Source of the DNA: Aquabacter sediminis
GTDB taxonomy: Bacteria > Pseudomonadota > Alphaproteobacteria > Rhizobiales > Xanthobacteraceae
Direction: 5' to 3'
DNA: 64,000 bases
Assembly (NCBI RefSeq): GCF_028863665.1
Contig: NZ_JARBFX010000002.1
Span: 186,001-250,000, forward strand
The position numbers and the translations under genes were made by a program. The notes under the pieces are model-generated. The model worked only from the letters and a program-made list of their open reading frames with translations. It was not told the origin of the DNA and made no database searches. This document shows positions 1-8,152 of this stretch, one piece after another. The stretch's first letter is position 1; every line of letters starts with the position of its first letter.

Positions 1-296
1 CCTTCCTCATCATCGTGCTCATCACCAGCGGCTTCGTGGTGTGGGACCAGTATTTCTACGCCTTCACCACCATCGAGCAGAAGCGCATCGCCATCCTCGT
101 CCATGCGCTGGCGGCGGTGGCCATCATCTGCGTGTGGATCGTGCACGTCTATGCGGCCATCTGGGTGCGCGGCACCATCTCCGCAATGACCAAGGGACAG
201 GTCACTGGCGGCTGGGCGTGGCGCCATCACCGCAAATGGCTGCGCGAACTGGTCTCCACCCGCCGCGCCGGCAAGCCGCCTTCGCCGGCGGAATAG
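1..296 (+). CDS. fdoI: Formate dehydrogenase cytochrome b556 (gamma) subunit, C-terminal part
   Basis: The reading frame is open from base 3 and its beginning lies outside the window. The visible 98 residues contain one long hydrophobic segment (about residues 34-56 of the visible part) with a histidine, H-V-Y-A-A-I-W-V. This is followed by RGTISAM, GWAWRHH and a basic tail, the pattern at the C-terminus of FdnI/FdoI proteins. The family anchors formate dehydrogenase N/O in the inner membrane and passes electrons from the Fe-S subunit to quinone through two b haems. Immediately downstream are fdhE and the sel genes, so the upstream operon probably encodes a selenocysteine-containing FdoGHI. 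That part is inference, because fdoG is not in the window. Confidence 0.85.
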   Translation, partial: FLIIVLITSGFVVWDQYFYAFTTIEQKRIAILVHALAAVAIICVWIVHVYAAIWVRGTISAMTKGQVTGGWAWRHHRKWLRELVSTRRAGKPPSPAE

Positions 297-307
297 GTCA
301 TCTCCCT

Positions 308-332
308 GCGAGGCGGCCTTGTGCCGCCTCGC
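308..332. terminator. GC-rich hairpin between fdoI and fdhE
   Basis: A perfect 10-bp inverted repeat (308-317 and 323-332) with a 5-nt loop lies 12 bases after the fdoI stop codon. It is followed by C/T-rich sequence but no real T-run. It could be a partial terminator or an mRNA 3'-end stabiliser that lowers fdhE expression relative to the structural genes. Confidence 0.4.
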
Positions 333-456
333 GTCCCCGCCTTGACCAAGCGTCATGAAATTGCCGGCCCCGGCGTCGAGTGTGGCGCATCGCGCATTCG
401 CCTCCGGCGCGCGTCCCGTTTTCAACCACGTGACCCGTGAGGTTCGTGAGGTCCCC

Positions 457-1389
457 ATGTCCGATTTTCCGAGCGCCGTCCTGCCTGATCCGAGCGTCAT
501 CGGCGGCGTGCCGCAACCACCCTTCGCGCGGCTCCCCGCGCCCCTGTCTCTGTTCGAGATCCGCGCCCGCCGCCTCGCCGCCTTGACCGAAGACAGCATG
601 CTGGCGGCCTATCTGAACTTCCTGGCCGGCATCGCCAGCGCCCAGCACGCCATCCAGCACGACGAGGCCGCCCCCCTCCCCACCCCCGAAGGGCCGGACG
701 CGGAGACCCTGGAGCGCGCGCGGGCCTATGGCATGCCGCCGCTCGACCGCACCCGCTTCACCCAGGATCCCGCCTTCGAGGCGACCCTGGACCGCCTGCT
801 CGCCAAGCTGGAGGGCCTCGACAAGCCCGCTCCCGCCGCCGCCGCCCTCGCCCGCGTGCAGGCGGCCGATCCCGCTGGCCGCGACGCTTTGGTGCGCAAC
901 GTGCTGGCCGATTCCATCCCCATGGAGGCGCTGGCCGAGCATGTCTATGTGGCCGCCGCCCTCCAGGTGCATTTCGCCCGGCTCGCCGCACGGCTCGACG
1001 AGGCCGGCCTCGTGGAAGTCGGCCAGGGGGTGTGTCCCACCTGCGGCGGCCCGCCCGCCGCCAGCGTGGTGGTGGACTGGCCGCAGATTGCCGGCGCCCG
1101 CTATTGCGCCTGTTCGCTCTGCGGCACCTGGTGGAACCATGTGCGCGTGCGCTGCGTGCTGTGCGGCTCCACCAAGGGGATCGGCCTCCAGGAGGTGGAG
1201 GGCGGCTCCGGCGCCGTGAAGGCGGAGACCTGCGATAGCTGCCACGGCTATGTGAAGGTCATGTACCAGTCCAAGGACCCGCTGGTGGAGCCGCTGGCGG
1301 ACGACGTGGCGAGCCTTGCCCTCGATTTGTTGATGAAGAACGGGCCCTATCGGCGCGGCGCTTTCAATCCCTTCCTGCTCGGCTATTGA
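457..1389 (+). CDS. fdhE: Formate dehydrogenase accessory protein FdhE
   Basis: The 310-residue protein has the rubredoxin-like metal-binding region typical of Fdh[21 protein letters not shown] and CDSCHGY in its C-terminal half, then a VKVMYQ segment. FdhE acts in the cytoplasm in redox maturation of respiratory formate dehydrogenases. The ATG at 457 is chosen over an in-frame start 34 codons upstream because GAGGT lies just before it and because it gives the usual family length (about 309). It is flanked by fdoI and selA on the same strand, and its stop is only 8 bases from the selA start. This is the standard fdo-fdhE-selAB order of selenocysteine-using proteobacteria. Confidence 0.93.
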   Translation: MSDFPSAVLPDPSVIGGVPQPPFARLPAPLSLFEIRARRLAALTEDSMLAAYLNFLAGIASAQHAIQHDEAAPLPTPEGPDAETLERARAYGMPPLDRTRFTQDPAFEATLDRLLAKLEGLDKPAPAAAALARVQAADPAGRDALVRNVLADSIPMEALAEHVYVAAALQVHFARLAARLDEAGLVEVGQGVCPTCGGPPAASVVVDWPQIAGARYCACSLCGTWWNHVRVRCVLCGSTKGIGLQEVEGGSGAVKAETCDSCHGYVKVMYQSKDPLVEPLADDVASLALDLLMKNGPYRRGAFNPFLLGY

Positions 1390-1397
1390 GGGCGGCC

Positions 1398-2825
1398 ATG
1401 ACCGAGCAGAAACCCGCTCTCGCGGGCGCCTTGCGCGCCTTGCCCTCCGTGGACCAGTTGCTCTCCGCCGCCCCCGAGGCCGTGGTCCGCCATGGCCGCG
1501 CGCCGGTGGTGGCGGCCGCACGCAACGCCCTGGACGCCGCCCGCGCGGCCCTGCGCGCCGGCACGCTCCCCTTCTCCGAAGGCGAGGCGCTCGGCGCCCT
1601 CACCAAGGCCGTTGAGGCGCAGCTTGCCGCGCAGGCCCAGCCGAGCCTGCGGCCTGTCTTCAACCTCACCGGCACGGTGCTGCACACCAATCTCGGCCGT
1701 GCCTTGCTGGCGGAGGAGGCGGTGGAGGCCGCAACCCGCGCCATGCGGCAGGCGGTGACGCTGGAATTCGCCCTCGACGGCGGCAAGCGCGGCGAGCGGG
1801 ACGACCATGTGCGCGGCCTTTTGTGCGCGCTGACGGGCGCCGAGGACGCCACCGTCGTCAACAACAATGCCGCCGCAGTGCTGCTGGTGCTGAACACCCT
1901 CGCGCACGGCAAGGACAGCATCGTCTCGCGCGGCGAGCTGATCGAGATTGGCGGCGCCTTCCGCATGCCGGACATCATGGCGCGCGCCGGCACGCGCCTT
2001 GTGGAAGTGGGCACCACCAACCGCACCCATGCCCGCGACTATGAGGGCGCGCTCGGCGCCGAGACCGGTCTGGTGGTGAAGGTGCACACCTCCAACTACC
2101 GCATCCAGGGCTTCACCAAGGAAGTCCCCGCCCGCGAATTGGCCGCTATTGCTCACGGGGCCGGAGTGCCGCTTTTCAATGACCTGGGCTCGGGCACGCT
2201 CATTGATCTGGCCGACCATGGCCTGCTGCACGAACCCACCGTGCGCGAATGCGTGGCGGAGGGCGCTGATATCGTCACCTTCTCCGGCGACAAGCTCCTG
2301 GGCGGGCCGCAGACCGGCTTCATTGTCGGCCGGCGCGATCTCATCGCGCGCATCAACAAGAATCCCATGAAACGGGCGCTGCGGGTGGACAAAATTCGCC
2401 TCGCCGCCCTGGAGGCAACGCTGAAACTCTATCAGGACCCCGACCGGCTGGCCGCCCGCCTGCCGACGCTCCGCCTTCTGGCCCGCACCCCCGCCGAAAT
2501 GGCGCCACTGGCCGCGCGCCTCGTGCCCGCCCTCGGCGAGCGGCTGGGGCCGGGCTTCACCGTGACCACCCGGCCCTGCCGCAGCCAGATCGGCTCCGGG
2601 GCGCTGCCGCTGGAAACCCTCGACAGCCTCGCGCTTGCGCTCGCCCCGGCGGATGGCTCCGGCCGGAAGCTGGACGCCCTCGCCACCCGCCTGCGCGCTT
2701 TGCCGGTGCCCGTCATCGGCCGCATGGAGGACGGCGCGCTCCTCCTCGATTTGCGGTGCCTGGAGGACGAGGCCGGTTTCCTTGCCACCTTCGCCGCATG
2801 GGAGGATCGCCATGAGCTGGCTTGA
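1398..2825 (+). CDS. selA: L-seryl-tRNA(Sec) selenium transferase
   Basis: SelA is a cytoplasmic PLP enzyme that converts Ser-tRNA(Sec) to selenocysteyl-tRNA(Sec) using selenophosphate. The 475-residue product matches the family in length (E. coli 463). It has the N-terminal SVDQLL segment, [15 protein letters not shown], and the PLP-lysine motif [10 protein letters not shown], with the lysine at residue 299. The ATG at 1398 has GAGGG six bases upstream; a TTG four codons earlier is also in frame but less likely. The gene ends 14 bases inside the next gene, which suggests translational coupling. The selenophosphate synthase gene selD is not in this window. Confidence 0.97.
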   Translation: MTEQKPALAGALRALPSVDQLLSAAPEAVVRHGRAPVVAAARNALDAARAALRAGTLPFSEGEALGALTKAVEAQLAAQAQPSLRPVFNLTGTVLHTNLGRALLAEEAVEAATRAMRQAVTLEFALDGGKRGERDDHVRGLLCALTGAEDATVVNNNAAAVLLVLNTLAHGKDSIVSRGELIEIGGAFRMPDIMARAGTRLVEVGTTNRTHARDYEGALGAETGLVVKVHTSNYRIQGFTKEVPARELAAIAHGAGVPLFNDLGSGTLIDLADHGLLHEPTVRECVAEGADIVTFSGDKLLGGPQTGFIVGRRDLIARINKNPMKRALRVDKIRLAALEATLKLYQDPDRLAARLPTLRLLARTPAEMAPLAARLVPALGERLGPGFTVTTRPCRSQIGSGALPLETLDSLALALAPADGSGRKLDALATRLRALPVPVIGRMEDGALLLDLRCLEDEAGFLATFAAWEDRHELA

Positions 2826-3648
2826 TCGCCTTCTCGGGCGCAAATCCGCCGAGACCAAGCCGGACGCCGCGCCGGTGGACCTCAACGACCAGGACGCGGC
2901 CATGGCCCGCGCATTGGATGCCGCGCGCACCGGCGACTATGACACCGCCCTCGACCTGTGGGAGAAGCTCGCCCGCATGGGCAATGCCCGTGCCGCCAAC
3001 AATATCGGCGCCTGCTTCTCGGAAGGCTATGGCATCGAGAAGGACATGGAGCTGGCCCGCCAGTGGCTGGCTGCCTCCGCCCAGGCGGGTGACCCCGTGG
3101 GCCAGCGCAATCTCGCCACCCTCTATTTCAAGGGCGAAGGCGTGCCGCAGGACTATGCCCATGCCGCCGAGCTTTATCGCGCCTCGGCGGTGCAGGGCGA
3201 CGGGCCGGCGCAGGATATGCTCAGCTGGATGCTGCTGGAAGGTGAGGTGATGCCCGCCGATCCCCGCGAGGCGCGGCGCTGGGCGCTGGCCGCCGCCGAG
3301 CAGGGCATCGCCACCGCCATGACGCGATTGGGCATGATGGCCCACAATGCGCTTGCCACCACCCGCGACCCGACGGAGGCCGCCCGCTGGTGGCGCATGG
3401 GCGCCGAGCGGGGCGATGCGGACGGGCAGGCCATGCTGGGCGCCGCCTATCATCTGGGCGCCGGCGTTCCGCGCGATCCGGTGGCCGCCTATGAATGGCT
3501 CTTGCGCGCGGAAGCCGCCGGCAGCGGCCTGGCCGCCCCCTTCCTGGAGCCGGTGCGCGGCGCGCTGACCGCCGAGGGCGCCGCCGAGGCGGTGCGCCGC
3601 GCCAAGCAGCCTTTGCCCGCCCCGCAGACGGAGACCGCCGGCGCATGA
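2812..3648 (+). CDS. Sel1-repeat (TPR-like) protein between selA and selB
   Basis: This 278-residue soluble protein is built almost wholly of Sel1-like repeats. At least five units of about 36 residues have the form A..NLA.LY..G.GV..D...A..W...AA..G. There is no signal peptide and no membrane segment. The ATG at 2812 overlaps the end of selA by 14 bases, and its own stop overlaps the selB ATG as ATGA, so it is translated as part of the selA-selB message. Sel1 repeats normally mediate protein-protein contacts. A role as a scaffold or assembly factor for selenocysteine synthesis, or for the formate dehydrogenase complex, is inferred from position only. The name Sel1 has no connection with selenium. 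Confidence 0.88.
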   Translation: MSWLDRLLGRKSAETKPDAAPVDLNDQDAAMARALDAARTGDYDTALDLWEKLARMGNARAANNIGACFSEGYGIEKDMELARQWLAASAQAGDPVGQRNLATLYFKGEGVPQDYAHAAELYRASAVQGDGPAQDMLSWMLLEGEVMPADPREARRWALAAAEQGIATAMTRLGMMAHNALATTRDPTEAARWWRMGAERGDADGQAMLGAAYHLGAGVPRDPVAAYEWLLRAEAAGSGLAAPFLEPVRGALTAEGAAEAVRRAKQPLPAPQTETAGA

Positions 3649-5768
3649 TCATCGGGACGGCCGGCCATATCGACCACGGCAAAAGCGCGCTGGTGCGCGC
3701 GCTCACCGGCGTCGAGACCGACCGCCTGAAAGAGGAGAAGGCCCGCGGCATCTCCATCGACCTGGGCTTTGCCTATCTGCCCGTGGAGGGCGGGAGCACG
3801 CTCGGCTTCATCGACGTGCCCGGCCATGAGCGCTTCGTCCACACCATGCTGGCGGGGGCCACCGGCATCGATTTCGTGCTGCTGGTGGTGGCGGCCGATG
3901 ACGGCCTGATGCCGCAGACCCGCGAGCATCTGGCCATCCTGGACCTGCTCGGCCTCGACCGGGGCCTTGTCGCCCTCACCAAGTCCGACCTCGTGGACGA
4001 TGAGCGGCTCAGCGCTGTCACCGCCGAGATCGAAGGCGCGCTGTCCGGAACCAGCCTTCAAGGCGCACCCGTCCTGCCTGTCTCCGCCCTCACCGGCGCG
4101 GGGGTGGAAGAGGTGCGCGCCCATCTGGTGGCAGCCGCCCGGCACGCGCCGGACCGTGCCGCCGACGGGCGGTTCCGCCTGGCCGTGGACCGCTCCTTCA
4201 CCTTGGCCGGCGCCGGCACCGTGGTCACCGGCACGGTCCTTTCCGGGACGGTGAAGGTGGGCGACCGCGTGGTGGTGAGCCCCACCGGCCTTGAAGCCCG
4301 CGTGCGCTCCATCCGCGCCCAGGACACCCCCGCCGAGCAGGGCCGCGCGGGCGACCGTTGCGGCCTGAACCTTGCCGGCGAAGCCATCGCCAAGGAGGCG
4401 ATCGCGCGGGGCGACGTGATTGTTGATGCCACCCTCCACGCCCCGGCCGACCATCTGGACGCGACCTTGAAGGTGCTGCCGGGCGAACTGAAGCCCGTGG
4501 GCCAATGGTTCCCCGTGCGCCTCCATACCGCCTCCGTGGATGTGGCCGCCCGCGTGGTGCTGCTGGGCGATCCCATTGCCCCCGGGCAAGGTGGCCTCGT
4601 GCAATTGGTCACCGAGCGCCCTATCGCGGCCGCCGCCGGCGACCGCTTCGTGATTCGCGACACCTCCGCCCAGCGCACCGTGGGCGGAGGGCGCTTCCTG
4701 GACCTGCGCGGCCCCGCCCGCAAGCGCCGCACGCCCGAGCGCCTCGCCCAATTGGCCGCCCACGCCCTCACCGACCCCGCCGAGGCGGTGGCCGCCCTCC
4801 TCGCCGCCCCGCCTTATCTCCTGGACCTTGCGGCCTTCACGCGCGACCGCGCACTCAGCGCCGGGGCCGCCGACGCCCTGATCGCCGGCCTCGGTCTTAT
4901 CCCCCTGACGGCAGACGGCCTGGTGGTCGCCCCCGCCGCCTGGACCGCCCTGCGCGCGGCGACGCTGGCCACCCTCGACGCCTTCCATCTGGCTCACCCC
5001 GACCTGCCAGGCCTCGGCCAGGAGAAGCTGCGCCTCCAGATCGAACCCCGCCTGCCCGCCCCCGCCTTCGGCGCTGTGCTGCGCCGGCTGATGGCCGAGC
5101 ATCTGGTCAGCCTCGACGGCGCCTGGGTGCGCCGCGCCGGCTTCGAGGTGCGCCTCACCCCCAAGGACGAAGCCCTGTGGGCTACGGTCGCTCCCCTCAT
5201 CGGCGGCACCGAGCGCTTCCGCCCGCCCCGGGTGCGCGACCTTGCCAACATGCTGGAAGAAACCGAGCCGGAGATGCGCCGGATGCTGCGTTTGCTCGGC
5301 CGGATGGGCCGCGTGGACGAGATCGCGCACGACCATTTCTTCCTCCGCGGAACAACGGCGGAGATGGTCAATATTCTGGCGCGCCTAAGCCGAGATCACA
5401 CCGAGTTCAGCGCCGCCCAGTTTCGCGACCAGGTGGAAAACGGCCGCAAGGTGGCGATCCAGATCCTGGAATTCTTCGACCGCCACGGGGTCACCTTGCG
5501 CCGTGGAGATCTGCGCCGAATCAACCGCCACCGGCTGGACCTCTTCCGCGCATCGGTGGATGATGGGCCGGCGAAGGATATGGACGGGGTGTCCGATACC
5601 GCGCCGCAAGCTCTTGCGACAGAACAGGTTTCGGCCCGTGCCGATGGAAGAGAAGCGTCCCTGGTGGGGCGTCCGGACTTCAAATCCGGGAGGGGCCGCG
5701 AGCCGGTCCTTGGTGGGTTCGACTCCCACTCTCTTCCGCCATCCCCTGCCCCAGCCAAGACCCGCTGA
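3645..5768 (+). CDS. selB: Selenocysteine-specific elongation factor SelB
   Basis: SelB is a GTPase that brings Sec-tRNA to UGA codons followed by a SECIS hairpin. The G-domain motifs are clear: GHIDHGKS (7-14), GISIDLGF (35-42), DVPGH (57-61) and TKSD (112-115). Translation-factor beta-barrels follow, then the C-terminal winged helices that bind SECIS, ending near residue 640 with a conserved [16 protein letters not shown]-type segment. The ATG at 3645 overlaps the preceding stop. The frame stays open to 5768, giving 707 residues against 614 in E. coli. The extra 67 or so residues are low-complexity and run in frame through the whole tRNA-Sec gene (codons 668-699). This tail is probably not functional protein but a result of overlap with selC. 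Confidence 0.95.
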   Translation: MIIGTAGHIDHGKSALVRALTGVETDRLKEEKARGISIDLGFAYLPVEGGSTLGFIDVPGHERFVHTMLAGATGIDFVLLVVAADDGLMPQTREHLAILDLLGLDRGLVALTKSDLVDDERLSAVTAEIEGALSGTSLQGAPVLPVSALTGAGVEEVRAHLVAAARHAPDRAADGRFRLAVDRSFTLAGAGTVVTGTVLSGTVKVGDRVVVSPTGLEARVRSIRAQDTPAEQGRAGDRCGLNLAGEAIAKEAIARGDVIVDATLHAPADHLDATLKVLPGELKPVGQWFPVRLHTASVDVAARVVLLGDPIAPGQGGLVQLVTERPIAAAAGDRFVIRDTSAQRTVGGGRFLDLRGPARKRRTPERLAQLAAHALTDPAEAVAALLAAPPYLLDLAAFTRDRALSAGAADALIAGLGLIPLTADGLVVAPAAWTALRAATLATLDAFHLAHPDLPGLGQEKLRLQIEPRLPAPAFGAVLRRLMAEHLVSLDGAWVRRAGFEVRLTPKDEALWATVAPLIGGTERFRPPRVRDLANMLEETEPEMRRMLRLLGRMGRVDEIAHDHFFLRGTTAEMVNILARLSRDHTEFSAAQFRDQVENGRKVAIQILEFFDRHGVTLRRGDLRRINRHRLDLFRASVDDGPAKDMDGVSDTAPQALATEQVSARADGREASLVGRPDFKSGRGREPVLGGFDSHSLPPSPAPAKTR
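5646..5741 (+). tRNA. selC: Selenocysteine tRNA (anticodon TCA)
   Basis: The 96-base gene has all tRNA-Sec features. The acceptor arm GGAAGAGA pairs with TCTCTTCC, giving the long 8-bp stem. The anticodon stem CCGGA/TCCGG encloses loop CTTCAAA with anticodon TCA at 5680-5682. There is a long variable arm (GGGGCCGCGAGCCGGTCC region), a T-loop GTTCGACTC, discriminator G and an encoded CCA at 5739-5741. It is co-directional with selB and lies wholly within the 3' end of the open selB frame. It is charged by SerRS and converted by SelA. Confidence 0.97.
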
Positions 5769-5800
5769 CCCCCGACAAGTCCTTGATCGGAAAGGCCGAA

Positions 5801-6265
5801 ATGACCCGCGCCACAGATTTCCTGGCCGAGCTTGCCGCCCGCGCCGAAGAGGCCGGCGCCGCCGAAACCGCCTTCCGAAAGGAAGCGGAAGCCCGGGCCG
5901 CCGCCCTCGCCCACGCCCGCGCCGAGGCCCATCGCCGCGCCAATTTCCTGCGCCTTGTGGCCACCTCGGCCATCTCTGCGGAGAGCCCGCAAACCGCTGA
6001 AATCGCTGCGTTTTCACTTATCCGCAGCCGCTTCGGCTGGGATGAGGAGACACCCGCCCGCGCCGAGGTCCTCGCCCATTTCGCCCCTCTCGCGCGGGCC
6101 CTGTACGCGGCCGCCCGACCGGAGGAGGAGCGCCGGGAGGAGGAGGAGATCGATCCAGCCAAGGCATTGGCTGCCTTCGAGAATTGGTACGCCGAGACCC
6201 GCGAGAGCAGCTTCTGGGACCTGTTCGAGCACTATATGCCGGAGACTCCCCGTGTCGACTTCTAA
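5801..6265 (+). CDS. Unknown small acidic Ala/Glu-rich protein
   Basis: This 154-residue protein belongs to no family I recognise. The first 70 residues are alanine/glutamate/arginine-rich and likely a long helix or coiled coil (A-A-R-A-E-E-A-G). The second half holds SRFGWDEET, an acidic EERREEEEID stretch and an aromatic C-terminal patch (FENWY, FWDLFEHYMP). The ATG at 5801 has GGAAAGG just upstream; a TTG six codons earlier is a weaker choice. It begins 60 bases after selC and overlaps the next gene by 14 bases, so the two form a pair. There is no signal peptide or membrane span. A link to selenium metabolism is only positional. Confidence 0.7.
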   Translation: MTRATDFLAELAARAEEAGAAETAFRKEAEARAAALAHARAEAHRRANFLRLVATSAISAESPQTAEIAAFSLIRSRFGWDEETPARAEVLAHFAPLARALYAAARPEEERREEEEIDPAKALAAFENWYAETRESSFWDLFEHYMPETPRVDF

Positions 6266-6656
6266 GGGCCGCACCGGCCGGGGCAAGCGGGCGAACGCAA
6301 GCGACTTCGAGGACTGGCTACAGGACACCTTCGCCGCGAAGGGATCCTTTACCGCTCTGATTTTGCTGGTGAAAATATCGGAGCCGGACATCACTCCGCT
6401 CGCCTCGACCTTCCTGAACGTGCTCGGCGACGACGTCACCTGGCCCCAGATGGCCGGCCTGCTGGCCGGCTCCGGCCATCCCTGGGACGGCGCCGCCTTC
6501 GTGCCGGTCGACGGCCCCCTGCCCAACCCAGACGCCCGCAGCCAGTTGCGGGCCCTGGAGGCACGGGTGCGGGAGGACCGGCTGGTGCTGAATGAGGGGC
6601 AGCTGTTCGACCTGTGGGGCCGGCGGCTGAAGGTGGAGGAAGCGCCGCTCCATTGA
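6252..6656 (+). CDS. Unknown conserved-looking protein, partner of the preceding gene
   Basis: This is a 134-residue soluble protein of unknown function. It starts with a basic stretch (TSKGRTGRGKRA), then DFEDWLQDTFAAKGSF, a hydrophobic TALILLVKISEPDITPLAS segment, and a C-terminal helix ALEARVREDRLVLNEGQLFDLWGRRLKVEE. The GTG at 6252 overlaps the upstream gene by 14 bases, a sign of translational coupling. Its codon pattern is normal for the window. The frame extends further upstream, but that part is antisense-like and overlaps the previous gene throughout, so the GTG is taken as the start. It converges with the dipeptidase gene across a 39-bp A/T-rich gap. Confidence 0.68.
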   Translation: MSTSKGRTGRGKRANASDFEDWLQDTFAAKGSFTALILLVKISEPDITPLASTFLNVLGDDVTWPQMAGLLAGSGHPWDGAAFVPVDGPLPNPDARSQLRALEARVREDRLVLNEGQLFDLWGRRLKVEEAPLH

Positions 6657-6695
6657 GCTTAAGGCGCTGATCCAAAAGGATTTTTAGAGAAAAAG

Positions 6696-7367
6696 TCAGC
6701 GGATGGGAAAATCGAAATAGGTGTCCGGAAACGGCTCGCCGCGCAAGGTGAAGTGCCACCATTCCATATGGAAGGGATCGAACCCGTGCCGCCCCATGAT
6801 GTCAGCGAGGAAATCGCGATTCGCCCTCTGTTCAGCGGTGACATCGGGTGATCCCGGCCATGATCTGGTGCTGAACAGGTCGAAGGGCGTTCCCATGTCC
6901 AGCGGCACGCCGTTGCGGTCCGCGAGCGTGAGATCGAGAGTGGATCCCCGCGAGTGCCCGGAGCGGGCGGCAATGTAGCCCAGCGAGAAAAGCTGAGTCT
7001 TTTCAAGCTCTGGATAATATTCCGCACGCGTCTTGAGGTCTGCGGCATCGGCCGCCCAGCGGGCAAAATGGGCCACCGCGCGTGCGGGCCGGTAGCAATC
7101 ATAGATCAACAGGGAGAGCCCCTCGCGCTCCACTGCCCGTGCCACATCCCCCAGCGCCTCGCAGGCGGGGCGGGTGAGGAAGCAGCGCGGCGCCTCGTAG
7201 CCATCCACCCGCGTCCCGACGAAATTGTCGCTGCCATGGTAGCGCACGTCGAATCGGGCCTTGGAGAGAACCTCCCCCACATCCAGGAAATCAGCCGGCG
7301 GTGCATCCAAAACGAGTGCCGGTGCAAGGGGTTGGCTCTCCGCCGTCCGTTCGCTACCGCCACGCAT
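6696..7367 (-). CDS. ddpX: D-alanyl-D-alanine dipeptidase (VanX/DdpX-like, peptidase M15D)
   Basis: The 223-residue protein carries the M15D zinc-site signature. YDCYRP (89-94) supplies the transition-state arginine, SGHSRGSTLD (136-145) the zinc ligands H138 and D145, and MEWWH (201-205) the catalytic E202 and third ligand H205. These enzymes hydrolyse D-Ala-D-Ala dipeptide. No signal peptide is seen, so a cytoplasmic enzyme is likely. GGAGG seven bases before the ATG at 7367 supports the start. There is no vanHA or peptide ABC transporter next to it, so a role in D-Ala-D-Ala recycling or use as carbon source is more likely than glycopeptide resistance. Confidence 0.88.
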   Translation of the reverse strand: MRGGSERTAESQPLAPALVLDAPPADFLDVGEVLSKARFDVRYHGSDNFVGTRVDGYEAPRCFLTRPACEALGDVARAVEREGLSLLIYDCYRPARAVAHFARWAADAADLKTRAEYYPELEKTQLFSLGYIAARSGHSRGSTLDLTLADRNGVPLDMGTPFDLFSTRSWPGSPDVTAEQRANRDFLADIMGRHGFDPFHMEWWHFTLRGEPFPDTYFDFPIR

Positions 7368-7436
7368 GCCGAGCCTCCTGCCCCCGGTCCTCGCCGGGAT
7401 CTGGCGAGCCTAGGGCACGAAGGCAGCCGCGCGCAA

Positions 7437-7730
7437 TCAGCCCCAGCCGATCCAAAGGTCCGACTGGAAAGCGCGCAGATGGACCCCGCGCAGGGGATCA
7501 TCAGGCCGCGGCTGCGGGTCCCGCAGCGGATGGGGATTGGGAAACGGCTCGCGCCGCGGCTCGTGGGAGGGATCGCCTTCGGGAAGCGGCGGGATACCGG
7601 GCGTATTGGGCTCCGGCGGCAGAGGCGGGTCTTCCAAGGGTGCGGGCGGCGGGATTGGCACTTCGGGCGGCCGGATCGGATCGGTGCCCGGCGAGGATGC
7701 GAAGGAGCGGAGATGGGCGACGGGGATCAT
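7437..7730 (-). CDS. Small proline-rich hypothetical protein
   Basis: This frame encodes 97 residues, about a third of them proline, with alternating PP, PE and DP pairs (PPEVPIPPPAPLEDPP, PNPHPLRDPQP). It has no signal peptide, membrane span or cysteine. Support for coding is mainly the start: a perfect GGAGGGA lies six bases before the ATG at 7730. It is directly upstream of, and co-directional with, the dipeptidase gene (69-bp gap). In high-GC DNA a proline-rich frame can arise by chance, so this stays tentative. No function can be assigned. Confidence 0.45.
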   Translation of the reverse strand: MIPVAHLRSFASSPGTDPIRPPEVPIPPPAPLEDPPLPPEPNTPGIPPLPEGDPSHEPRREPFPNPHPLRDPQPRPDDPLRGVHLRAFQSDLWIGWG

Positions 7731-7925
7731 GGCGGTCCCTCCAGTTTATTGGCGGGTTCCCAGGGCACGCGGCGCCCTCAAGGATCCCGGTCTCCACCAA
7801 CGCAGGGGCACGCCATGGGTTCCCGCACGCAAGTTTTGGGGCCGCCCTCTTCTTGCGGACCGCCCATACCAGCGCCGAAAACACTTTCCCATTTGCAGGA
7901 GAATCGCTGCGGCGCGCCTGGCGCC

Positions 7926-7962
7926 AAAAAGAAAAGTGCCGGACCTCTTGCGAGGCCCGGCA
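7926..7962 (-). terminator. Rho-independent terminator of the predicted small RNA
   Basis: On the minus strand an 11-bp stem with one mismatch (7952-7962 pairing with 7937-7947, loop of 4) is followed by CTTTTCTTTTT (7936-7926). No protein gene ends close upstream: lsrB stops about 190 bases before it. A separate short transcript therefore probably ends here. Confidence 0.8.
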
Positions 7963-8052
7963 AGTATCGCCGCAGAGCGGCGAACCTTCCAGAGGGGAAC
8001 AGCTGCTGCACCGCACAAGGTGCAAGCAGCGCATCAACACAATGCCCTCACC
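7926..8052 (-). ncRNA. Predicted AbcR-like (alpha-r15 family) trans-acting small RNA
   Basis: On the minus strand a compact RNA can be drawn: a promoter at 8059-8088, a 5' hairpin at 8002-8030, a single-stranded anti-Shine-Dalgarno motif GTTCCCCTCT at 7991-8000, and a strong terminator at 7926-7962. This gives about 125 nt. In Sinorhizobium and Agrobacterium the Hfq-dependent AbcR RNAs, which block ribosome binding sites of ABC-transporter mRNAs, lie beside lsrB and carry such UCCC-rich target-binding motifs; lsrB begins at the next locus here. The 5' end is an estimate. The rest of the spacer (7731-7925) shows no gene. Confidence 0.58.
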
Positions 8053-8058
8053 TTAGGC

Positions 8059-8088
8059 ATAATGCAATGCGAAATGACCGCATGTCAG
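8059..8088 (-). promoter_or_regulatory. Candidate promoter of the AbcR-like RNA
   Basis: On the minus strand CTGACA (8088-8083) and CATTAT (8064-8059) are separated by 18 bases, a fair match to sigma-70 -35 and -10 boxes. Start of transcription would be near 8052. This is a by-eye match. Confidence 0.4.
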
Positions 8089-8152
8089 GCATGAGCCCGA
8101 CGCTTAGCTCTGTGCGGTGCAAAAGGCGCCGGCACGGCCAAGCTGACACAAT

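Noticed and set aside
7501-8040. Minus-strand frame of 179 codons through the small RNA region
   Set aside because: It reads through a strong terminator and the predicted small RNA, has Arg/Ser/Ala bias and no ribosome site.
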